From Hydrogenophaga sp. (GTDB lineage: Bacteria > Pseudomonadota > Gammaproteobacteria > Burkholderiales > Burkholderiaceae_C): 12,706 nt of DNA. The stretch lies in contig JAGXRS010000056.1 in the NCBI GenBank assembly GCA_018335615.1, positions 1-12,706 of the forward strand. Direction: 5' to 3'. Each line of letters begins with the position of its first letter. Within the stretch, counting starts at the first letter, position 1. A program made the position numbers and the translations under genes. Of this stretch, positions 1 to 5,339 are shown in pieces. Under the pieces are notes generated by a model. The model was not told the origin of the DNA and did not search any database. It worked only from the letters and a program-made list of their open reading frames with translations.

Positions 1-698
1 GGCACCGGCGTGACCGCGCCCAGGATGGTGGCCGGGTCGGCGCCCAGGGCGACGGCCACCGGGTAGGGCTGGTCGGGGTGCAGGCGCCCGTGGTCGCGGA
101 AATCGAGCGCGCCGCCGCGGTGGGCCAACCAGCGCATGATGAGCTGGTTGCGCGAGAGCACCTGCTGGCGGTAGATGCCCAGGTTCTGCCGCGGCTTGTG
201 CGGGCCCTGGGTGATGACCAGACCCCAGGTGATGAGCGGGGCCACGTCGTCGGGCCAGCAGTGCTGGATCGGCAGGCGGCCCAGGTCCACGTCGTCACCC
301 TCCCACACCACGGCCTGGCAGGGGGCGTGGCGCAGCTCGCGCGGGCTCATGTGCCAGAGCGACTTGACCAGGCCGCCCAGTCCCGCCATGTCGCGCAGGC
401 CCGTGGGCGCCTCGGGCTCCTTCAGGCGTGCCAGCACCTCGCCGAAGCGGCGCAGCTCGCCCACGTCCCCCACACCCATGGCGCGGGCCACGCGTGCCGT
501 GGTGCCGAACAGGTTGCCCAGCACCGGCATGGTGTGGCCGGTGGGCTGCTCGAACAGCAGCGCGGGGCCGCCCGCGCGCAGCACGCGGTCGCACAGCGCG
601 GTCATTTCCAGGTGCGGCGACACCGGCTCGTGCACGCGGCGCAGTTCACCCCCGGCTTCGAGTTGCGCCATGAAATCGCGCAAATCCTTGTAGGTCAC
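1..698 (-). CDS. ubiD: UbiD, 3-octaprenyl-4-hydroxybenzoate carboxy-lyase (5' part, cut by the left edge)
   Basis: UbiD is the prenylated-FMN-dependent decarboxylase that removes the carboxyl group of 3-polyprenyl-4-hydroxybenzoate in ubiquinone synthesis. The window holds the first 232 codons, about half of the usual ~490 residues. The readable protein follows E. coli UbiD closely: an N-terminal YKDLRDF stretch, LRAGGPALLFE, NLFGT, a CWPDD/APLITWGL segment, NLGIYRQQ, MRWLAHRGGALD and finally GADPATILGAVTPV at the edge. I chose a GTG start at 698 because the family's conserved N-terminus begins there; the first in-frame ATG would remove it. A G-rich stretch (AGGGGGG) sits about 6 bases upstream as a possible ribosome binding site, and it belongs to an intergenic repeat. 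The gene is last in the visible minus-strand series, 181 bp after ubiX, so it may be co-transcribed with ubiX or have its own promoter. Identity is confident; the C-terminal half cannot be judged. Confidence 0.95.
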   Translation of the reverse strand, partial: MTYKDLRDFMAQLEAGGELRRVHEPVSPHLEMTALCDRVLRAGGPALLFEQPTGHTMPVLGNLFGTTARVARAMGVGDVGELRRFGEVLARLKEPEAPTGLRDMAGLGGLVKSLWHMSPRELRHAPCQAVVWEGDDVDLGRLPIQHCWPDDVAPLITWGLVITQGPHKPRQNLGIYRQQVLSRNQLIMRWLAHRGGALDFRDHGRLHPDQPYPVAVALGADPATILGAVTPV

Positions 699-704
699 TG
701 TGAC

Positions 705-866
705 ACCCCCCTGCGCCGCTTCGCGTCTCGGTGCCGTTGCCAGAGGCAAAGGCTCTTCGGGCACGTCCCAACCTGCGCAGGCAGGTTGGGAGCCGCGGCC
801 CTCAGCCCCCGCGGGGGGACGCACCCGTGTGGCCCGGCGGAGCCGGTTCCACGGTGGGCTTGGGCG
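705..866 (+). repeat. Dispersed palindromic intergenic repeat, copy A
   Basis: The gap between ubiX and ubiD contains two modules that recur, in inverted orientation, between ubiU and ubiV. One is a C-run followed by TGCGCCGCT near 705-725. The other is GGGGGACGCACCC near 814-826, followed by a short hairpin at 829-852 with arms CCGGC and GCCGG around the loop GGA. Between the modules lies a separate 11-bp hairpin not found in the other copy. The element fills nearly the whole gap, ends at the last codons of ubiX and touches the presumed ribosome binding site of ubiD. No coding sequence is evident. Similar repeats are common in Comamonadaceae genomes (recollection, not a search). Confidence 0.7.
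766..791. other. Perfect 11-bp hairpin in the ubiX-ubiD gap
   Basis: The arms TCCCAACCTGC (766-776) and GCAGGTTGGGA (781-791) pair perfectly around a GCAG loop. In the ubiX-to-ubiD mRNA this would be a stable stem. No T-run follows it on the minus strand, so a classical intrinsic terminator is not supported. A role in mRNA processing, stability or partial attenuation ahead of ubiD is possible but is inference. Confidence 0.75.
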
Positions 867-879
867 GAGACCGATGCGT

Positions 880-1476
880 TCATGCCGAAGCCGCGGTGTC
901 GCAAGGTAGCCCCGTCCAGCGCTCGCTCAGCGTGTGCGGCACCTCCAGCAGGTCGAGCACGCGCGCCACGCTGGCGTTGACGATGTCGGTCACGCTCTGT
1001 GGTCGCAGGTAGAAGGCGGGCATGGGTGGGCAGACGATGGCGCCCATCTCGGTGACCGTGCACATGTTGCGCAGGTGGCCCAGGTGCAGCGGGCTTTCGC
1101 GGGTCATGAGCACCAGGCGGCGGCGCTCCTTGAGCATCACGTCGGCGGCGCGGGTGATGAGGTTGTCCGACAGGCCGTGGGCAATGGCCGCGAGGCTGCG
1201 CATGGAACAGGGCGCGAGCACCATGCCCGCGCAGCGGAACGAGCCGCTGGCCGGGCCGGCGCCCACCTGCCCCGCGTCGTGCAGCGTGTGCACCAGCGGG
1301 CGCAGGTCGTGCGCTTGCAGGCCGAGTTCGTGCTGCAGCGTCAGCCAGCCGGCGTCGGACACCACGGCGTGCAGCTCCACACCGGGTGCGGTGGCGAGTT
1401 CCTGCAGCAGGCGCCAGCCGTAGACCGCGCCGCTGGCACCGGTGATGGCCACCAGCAGGCGCCGGGGCTCAGCCAT
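880..1476 (-). CDS. ubiX: UbiX, flavin prenyltransferase
   Basis: UbiX joins a dimethylallyl group to FMN, making the prenylated FMN cofactor used by UbiD. The 198-residue protein is the usual size (E. coli 189). It shows the nucleotide-binding start LLVAITGASGAVYG (about residues 7-20), the SGSF segment near 77-80, the APCSMRSLA loop near 88-96, the TRAADVMLKERR helix near 108-119, RESPLHLGHL near 126-135 and PPMPAFYLRPQS near 150-161; these are the conserved blocks of the family. The ATG at 1476 overlaps the end of the upstream DGC-domain gene by 8 bases, so the two are probably translationally coupled. Placing ubiX with ubiD and ubiUVT puts both the cofactor maker and the decarboxylase beside the anaerobic hydroxylation genes. 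The protein extends about 10 residues beyond the E. coli end, into the start of the intergenic repeat. Confidence 0.96.
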   Translation of the reverse strand: MAEPRRLLVAITGASGAVYGWRLLQELATAPGVELHAVVSDAGWLTLQHELGLQAHDLRPLVHTLHDAGQVGAGPASGSFRCAGMVLAPCSMRSLAAIAHGLSDNLITRAADVMLKERRRLVLMTRESPLHLGHLRNMCTVTEMGAIVCPPMPAFYLRPQSVTDIVNASVARVLDLLEVPHTLSERWTGLPCDTAASA

Positions 1477-1867
1477 GGGTGGCCAGCGATTCGCGGGCGG
1501 CGGCGGCCGGCAGGGCGGCGCTCACCATCTCCAGCACCTGCCGGGCCTGTTCGGGGTCGAAGTCTTCGTGCTGGCGTTTGCGCACGCCGTAGTCGTGCAG
1601 CTGGTGGTGTTGCGTGGGCGTGAGGCCGTGGCGGGCCAGGCTGCTTTTGACGCAGACCAGCGGGCAGCCGTCGAGGGCCACGATGGGCCGGCCCGAGCGC
1701 GCGGTTTTCACCAGCGAGGGCACGTCGCCGCCCACGCCGGCGATGCACGACATCTCGGCCAGGCCGGCTCGGTCCAGCCGCACGGCCACATGGTTGGCCA
1801 GCTGCGCCGCGCTGGAACAGCCCGAGCAGGCGTAGACCAGGGGCAGGCGGCGATCACTGGCGGGCAT
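1469..1867 (-). CDS. DGC-domain putative zinc-binding protein
   Basis: This 132-residue soluble protein has the cysteine pattern of the DGC domain family (predicted zinc-binding, function not established). Near the N-terminus is YACSGCSSAAQLAN, with Cys14 and Cys17. Cys41 follows in a SCIAGVGGD segment. The name motif DGCPLVC holds Asp66, Cys68 and Cys72. A histidine-rich TPTQHHQLHDYG stretch lies around residues 83-94. There is no signal peptide or membrane segment. The start at 1867 overlaps the end of ubiT by 14 bases and its stop overlaps the ubiX start by 8 bases, so it sits inside the quinone operon with tight coupling on both sides. That position suggests a job in anaerobic quinone synthesis or in metal or Fe-S handling for it; this is inference from context only. 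Confidence 0.85.
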   Translation of the reverse strand: MPASDRRLPLVYACSGCSSAAQLANHVAVRLDRAGLAEMSCIAGVGGDVPSLVKTARSGRPIVALDGCPLVCVKSSLARHGLTPTQHHQLHDYGVRKRQHEDFDPEQARQVLEMVSAALPAAAARESLATHG

Positions 1868-2369
1868 GGGGCTTCCCCGCTGCGGCGAAAGGGCTCAGGC
1901 GCTGCAGACGCGCCAGCACGGCCGATGGCCTGAAGGCGGCCAGGTCCACCACCGGCCATTCCAGCGCGTCGAGCGCGTTCTTCACCACCAGCCCCAGCTC
2001 GGTGTCGCCTTCCATTGAGAGGCGCCGGTTGAAGAACAGCGTGTCGGGGTCGTCCAGGCGCTGGGCCAGGCGCAGGAAGTCGTGCGCGTTGGCGCTCAGG
2101 GTGAGGTCGGTGCTGGGCTGCGGCGGGCGCGCGCGGAACATGCCGCCCTGCCACGCGAAGTCGAAGCGCAGACCGGCGTCGCGCACGTCGATGCGGATGC
2201 GCTGGCCCTGCAGCCGCTCGATCACGTCGGCGGGCAGCTGCCGCGCCAGCACGATGTTGAGCGCGGTGACCAGCAGCAGCGAACCGGGCAGGGGCGGCAG
2301 GCGCGAGAGCAGCTGCGCCACGGGCGCGGGCACGGTGTGTCGGGGGGTGGCGTCGGGGGTGGCGTTCAT
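1854..2369 (-). CDS. ubiT: UbiT, SCP2-domain lipid-binding protein of O2-independent ubiquinone synthesis
   Basis: UbiT is the SCP2-type accessory protein needed, with UbiU and UbiV, to make ubiquinone without oxygen. It is thought to bind the hydrophobic quinone intermediates. The 171-residue length matches E. coli UbiT (174). After a proline-rich N-terminus comes a hydrophobic stretch (LLLVTALNIVLARQL, about residues 31-45), then the SCP2 fold from about residue 50. The clearest family mark is the block around residues 106-136, containing DPDTLFFNRRL and EGDTELGLVVKN, which is almost the same in the E. coli protein and separates it from ordinary sterol carrier proteins. The gene starts 21 bases after the hemolysin III gene and overlaps the DGC gene by 14 bases. 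I see no strong Shine-Dalgarno sequence, so coupling to the upstream gene is likely. Confidence 0.93.
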   Translation of the reverse strand: MNATPDATPRHTVPAPVAQLLSRLPPLPGSLLLVTALNIVLARQLPADVIERLQGQRIRIDVRDAGLRFDFAWQGGMFRARPPQPSTDLTLSANAHDFLRLAQRLDDPDTLFFNRRLSMEGDTELGLVVKNALDALEWPVVDLAAFRPSAVLARLQRLSPFAAAGKPHARQ

Positions 2370-2390
2370 GGGGTGGTGGGGTTCAGTGGC

Positions 2391-3008
2391 TCAGGCCACG
2401 TAGAGCAGCAGGGCGAGGAAGTGGCAGGCGCTGCCGCCCAGCACGAACAGGTGCCAGATGCCGTGGGCGTGGCGCAGCCGGTGGTCGTTGGCGTAGAAGC
2501 CGATGCCCAGCGTGTAGAAGGCGCCGCCGGCCGCCAGCCAGGCAAAGCCGGCCGGCCCCAGCGCGTTCCACAGCGGCACCACGGCCACCAGCGCCAGCCA
2601 GCCCATCAGCACGTAGATGACGAGCGACAGCACGCGGGCGCCGCGCGCCAGCCAGATCTCCTGCACGATGCCCAGCGCGGCCAGGGACCACACCACGCCC
2701 AGCAGCGACCAGCCCCAGGGCCCTTGCAGCGAGACCAGGGCAAACGGGGTGTAGCTGCCGGCGATCAGCAGGTAGATGCTGCAGTGGTCGAGCTTCTGGA
2801 ACACCGTCTTGGCCCGGCCGCGCAGCGCGTGGTAGAGCGTGGACGACAGGTAGAGCGTCACCAGCATGGCACCGTAGACGCTGAAGCCCACGATGCGCCA
2901 CGGGTCGCCCTTGAGCGAGGCGAGGACGATCAGCACCGCCGCGCCGGCCACGGCCAGCACGGCGCCCACCAGGTGGGTGATGCTGTTGAGTCGTTCGCCG
3001 GCGTGCAT
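2391..3008 (-). CDS. Hemolysin III / PAQR family seven-helix membrane protein
   Basis: This 205-residue integral membrane protein has about seven hydrophobic segments and the conserved polar positions of the hemolysin III (YqfA/PAQR) family: an ERLNSITHL start (Glu5, Asn8, His12), SSTLYH (Ser56, His60), LDH (Asp74, His75), YANDHRLRH near 172-180, and GIWHLFVLGGSACH near 183-196 with His186 and His196. In PAQR structures such histidines and the aspartate bind zinc within the membrane. The bacterial role is not settled, despite the hemolysin name. The start is 5 bases after the ubiV stop and the stop is 21 bases before ubiT, so it is embedded in the quinone operon. Whether it helps quinone synthesis, perhaps by acting on membrane lipids, or is a passenger cannot be told from sequence. 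Confidence 0.9.
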   Translation of the reverse strand: MHAGERLNSITHLVGAVLAVAGAAVLIVLASLKGDPWRIVGFSVYGAMLVTLYLSSTLYHALRGRAKTVFQKLDHCSIYLLIAGSYTPFALVSLQGPWGWSLLGVVWSLAALGIVQEIWLARGARVLSLVIYVLMGWLALVAVVPLWNALGPAGFAWLAAGGAFYTLGIGFYANDHRLRHAHGIWHLFVLGGSACHFLALLLYVA

Positions 3009-3013
3009 GAAGC

Positions 3014-3976
3014 TCAGACCGCCGCGGCGGCCGGGCGTTCCACGCGGTCCTGCCCCGGCTGGCCGTGCCAGTAGCCATTGCAGTCGGCCCCTGCCGTGCC
3101 GGGGCCCGAGGCGGGCAGCAGGGGGAGGAGGGCAGCCCGGGCAGCGCTGCCGCTGAGCGTGCCCTGGCGCACCGCATCAAACAGGTCGACGATGGCGTCG
3201 GTGTGCTGGGCCTGCGGGCTGATGCGGGCCACGTCGATACCGAGCGCCTGCAGCTCGTCCCAGGCGTCGATGAGGCTGTGCACGCGGGCGGATTGCGTCT
3301 GGATGCCGTTGAGTACCAAGAAGCCCGCGTCCTCGCGCGTGCGCAGCAGCAGACCGTCGGGGTGGTCCAGGCAGCTGAACTGGCAGTCGTCCTTGGGCCG
3401 GTTGCGGTGGCGCGCCGTGAAGCAGCGGGCCGAAAATGCCAGCGGCAAGCGGCCGTGCACGAACACCTCGGTCTGCAGCCCGGCCGGGCGTTCGCGCTGC
3501 AGCAGGGCGAGGTCGGCGCGCGGCATCTCCAGCGGTGCCACCCAGCGCGTGGCGCCCATCGAGGCCATCCACTGCAGCGTGGGGCCGTTGTACACATTGA
3601 GGTGCGGGCCGGCCACGAAGTCGCGCGGCGCACGGCCCGAACCGGCCGCGTTCATGGCGCTCACCGCGCCCATGTCGTTCGCCTCGACACCAAAGCCGGC
3701 CTGCGCGGCGATCTTCTGCATCGCCGACACGTCCGAGCACGACTCCAGCAGCACCTGCGTCGAGAGCACCGCCGTCTTGCCGGCCGCCTGCATGAGCGCG
3801 GCCACGTCCAGCCAGTCGTCCAGCCGCAGCTCGTGCCGGCGCGAGCACGTCACCTCGCCCAGGTAGACGATGTCCACCGCCGTGCCGGCGATGCGCTCGT
3901 AGAAGTCGAAGACCGTCTGGCGCGGCCAGTAGTACTGCAAAGGTCCGAGAGACAGTTTCATTTCAGTGGTGTCCAT
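3014..3976 (-). CDS. ubiV: UbiV, U32-family Fe-S protein of O2-independent ubiquinone synthesis
   Basis: UbiV pairs with UbiU to hydroxylate the ubiquinone ring without O2; E. coli UbiUV are [4Fe-4S] proteins of the peptidase U32 family. The protein (320 residues from the first ATG) has the expected MKLSLGP N-terminus, YLGEVTCSRR, SARCFTARHRNRPKDDC, VLNGIQTQS and a C-terminal DCNGYWHG. Cys44, Cys185, Cys198 and Cys202 have the same spacing as the four cluster cysteines of E. coli UbiV (39, 180, 193, 197). The constant offset of five, and the E. coli protein starting at MKYSLGP, suggest that the true start may be the ATG at 3961 rather than 3976. Cys80 is extra. The next gene starts only 5 bases downstream, while 204 bp of repeat-rich DNA separate ubiV from ubiU. 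Confidence 0.95.
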   Translation of the reverse strand: MDTTEMKLSLGPLQYYWPRQTVFDFYERIAGTAVDIVYLGEVTCSRRHELRLDDWLDVAALMQAAGKTAVLSTQVLLESCSDVSAMQKIAAQAGFGVEANDMGAVSAMNAAGSGRAPRDFVAGPHLNVYNGPTLQWMASMGATRWVAPLEMPRADLALLQRERPAGLQTEVFVHGRLPLAFSARCFTARHRNRPKDDCQFSCLDHPDGLLLRTREDAGFLVLNGIQTQSARVHSLIDAWDELQALGIDVARISPQAQHTDAIVDLFDAVRQGTLSGSAARAALLPLLPASGPGTAGADCNGYWHGQPGQDRVERPAAAAV

Positions 3977-3979
3977 GTG

Positions 3980-4170
3980 TGGCGCTGCCCCTCACCCCCG
4001 CCCTCTCCCCAGAGGGGCGAGGGAGTAACAGCCGGGGAGCGGCAGCGGCGCGACGATCCCGTCCCTCTCCGGAGCGCGCGGATAACCCAGAGCACCCGTG
4101 GATCTGGCTCCGCCAGTCCACAGGGTGCGTCCCCCTCCGGAGGGAAGCCGCGCAGCGGCGCAGGGGGGGG
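3980..4170 (-). repeat. Composite palindromic intergenic repeat, copy B, between ubiU and ubiV
   Basis: The ubiU-ubiV gap holds no gene. Read on the minus strand it begins with a run of eight C (4170-4163), then TGCGCCGCT, a short GC hairpin, GGGGGACGCACCC and a hairpin at 4098-4121 with arms CTGGC and GCCAG plus outer GTGGA and TCCAC. These match the modules of copy A in inverted orientation. The C-terminal-side half has a further palindrome at 4001-4023 (CCCTCTCCCC, loop AGA, GGGGCGAGGG; one mismatch), of a type widely dispersed in proteobacterial intergenic DNA. It may have inserted into an older, tighter ubiUV operon (inference). Confidence 0.75.
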
Positions 4171-4180
4171 CATCCCAAGC

Positions 4181-5200
4181 TCACTTCCATTTCCGGTGAT
4201 ACGCGCCCAGCGTGTGCTGCTGCCCCTCGGCCACCTGGTCGAGCGAGGCCATCCAGCTGCCCTTGGGCGTGTAGTGCTGGGGCTGGGCCAGGCAGTCGTC
4301 GATCGCTTCGCGCCAGACCTTCGTCACCTGCGCCACGTAGGCGGGGCTGCGCTGGCGGCCTTCGATCTTGATGGCGCGCACGCCCATCTGCAGCAGCTGC
4401 GGCAGCAGCGACAGGGTGTTGAGGCTGGTGGGCTCTTCGATGGCGTAATAGTTGTGGTCGTCTTCCACGTCGAAGCGGCCCTTGCACAGCGTGGGGTAGC
4501 TGGCGCTCTCACCGGGCGCATAGCGGTCGATCAGCACGCCGTTCAGGCGGGCCTCGCGGCCCTGCGGCGTCTCCTGCCAGCGCACCGCCTTGGCGGGCGA
4601 GCACACGCCGTGTGTGTTGGGCGATTCACCGGTGACGTAGGACGACAGCGCGCAGCGGCCCTCCACCATCACGCACAGGCTGCCGAAGCCGAACACCTCG
4701 ATTTCCACCGGCGTCTTCTGCACCACCTGTCGCACCTGCTCCAGCGACAGCACGCGCGGCAGCACCGCACGCGAAATGCCGAACTGCCGGTGGTACAGGT
4801 TGATGGCCTCATGGTTGGTGGCCGAGCCCTGCACCGAGAGGTGCAGGCGCAATTTCGGGTGACGTTCCACGGCGTAGCGCATGAGGCCCGGGTCGGCCAG
4901 GATCACCGCGTCCACGCCGAGGTTCACCGCCGTGTCCATGGCCTGGCGCCAGCGCTCGGGCTGCGCCGCCTGCGGGTAGGTGTTGAGCGCCATGAACACC
5001 TGGCAACCCCGGGCATGGGCGTAGGACACGCCGCTGGCAATGGCCGCGTTGTCGAAGTTCAGGCCCGCGAAGTTGCGCGCGTTGGTGGCGTCGCGCAGGC
5101 CGAGATAGACACAGTTCGCGCCCTGGTCCACGGCGGCCTTGAGGGCCGGCAGGCTACCGGCGGGGCAGACGAGGTCCAGGGAGGCGGTCGGTGGCGTCAT
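4181..5200 (-). CDS. ubiU: UbiU, U32-family Fe-S protein of O2-independent ubiquinone synthesis
   Basis: UbiU forms a complex with UbiV that carries out the ring hydroxylations of ubiquinone under anoxia. The 339-residue protein has the U32 N-terminus LDLVCPAGSLPALKAA (about residues 8-23), VYLGLRDATNARNFAGLNF, LSVQGSATNHEAI, EVFGFGSLCVMVEGRC, CKGRFD and IKIEGRQRSPAYV. Cys176, Cys183, Cys200 and Cys239 have exactly the spacing of the [4Fe-4S] ligands of E. coli UbiU (169, 176, 193, 232; constant offset of seven). No other cysteine lies close to this set. The ATG at 5200 has no clear Shine-Dalgarno sequence. It is the first gene of the minus-strand block, and its upstream region carries two FNR-type boxes, which fits an anaerobically induced operon. 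Identity as UbiU rather than a U32 collagenase-like or RlhA-type protein rests on the cysteine spacing and the neighbour UbiV. Confidence 0.96.
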   Translation of the reverse strand: MTPPTASLDLVCPAGSLPALKAAVDQGANCVYLGLRDATNARNFAGLNFDNAAIASGVSYAHARGCQVFMALNTYPQAAQPERWRQAMDTAVNLGVDAVILADPGLMRYAVERHPKLRLHLSVQGSATNHEAINLYHRQFGISRAVLPRVLSLEQVRQVVQKTPVEIEVFGFGSLCVMVEGRCALSSYVTGESPNTHGVCSPAKAVRWQETPQGREARLNGVLIDRYAPGESASYPTLCKGRFDVEDDHNYYAIEEPTSLNTLSLLPQLLQMGVRAIKIEGRQRSPAYVAQVTKVWREAIDDCLAQPQHYTPKGSWMASLDQVAEGQQHTLGAYHRKWK

Positions 5201-5230
5201 GGTTCAAAACGGGAAAGGGTGTCGTGTGGG

Positions 5231-5253
5231 CGCAGCACCGCATGGGTGCTGCG
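5231..5253 (-). other. 9-bp hairpin at the presumed 5' end of the ubiU transcript
   Basis: The arms CGCAGCACC (5231-5239) and GGTGCTGCG (5245-5253) pair perfectly around a GCATG loop. If the proximal FNR box sits at -41.5, transcription would start near 5253 and this stem would form the very 5' end of the ubiU mRNA, where it could protect the message. It also lies 87 bases downstream of the ric stop, but lacks a T-run, so a terminator is less likely. An adjoining palindrome (GGGCGCC, 8 bases, GGCGCCC at 5253-5274) overlaps the presumed -10. Confidence 0.6.
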
Positions 5254-5287
5254 GGCGCCACGTTAACGGCGCCCGGATCCCCGGCCG

Positions 5288-5301
5288 TTGACCCACGTCA
5301 A
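5288..5301. promoter_or_regulatory. FNR/ANR-type box, proximal, upstream of ubiU
   Basis: TTGACCCACGTCAA is a perfect palindrome in its outer five positions and matches 8 of 10 defined bases of the FNR consensus TTGAT-N4-ATCAA. Its centre is 94.5 bp from the ubiU start codon. With the usual activator position of -41.5, transcription would begin near 5253 and the -10 hexamer would be TAACGT (5265-5260, minus strand), an acceptable but imperfect fit. The expected effect is activation of the ubi block when oxygen is absent. Confidence 0.68.
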
Positions 5302-5313
5302 GGGGCTCATGGC

Positions 5314-5327
5314 TTGATCTGGCGCAA
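5314..5327. promoter_or_regulatory. FNR/ANR-type box, distal, upstream of ubiU
   Basis: TTGATCTGGCGCAA matches 8 of 10 defined FNR positions, with a perfect left half and a degenerate right half. Its centre is 26 bp from that of the proximal box, so it would lie near -67.5 if the proximal box is at -41.5. It starts only 12 bases before the end of ric, so it is unlikely to serve ric, whose promoter is 700 bp away. It could be a second activator site or a modulating site for the ubi operon. Confidence 0.6.
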
Positions 5328-5339
5328 GCCGGCGGCGGC

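Noticed and set aside
3979..4180. Possible small protein gene between ubiU and ubiV
   Set aside because: Open frames here arise from the GC-rich repeats and lack ribosome sites and protein-like composition.
3065..5266. Long open frame of 733 codons on the plus strand
   Set aside because: It is antisense to ubiU and ubiV, is rich in His, Arg, Gln and Val as expected for the complement of high-GC genes, and crosses the repeat spacer. The minus-strand genes have clear family motifs.
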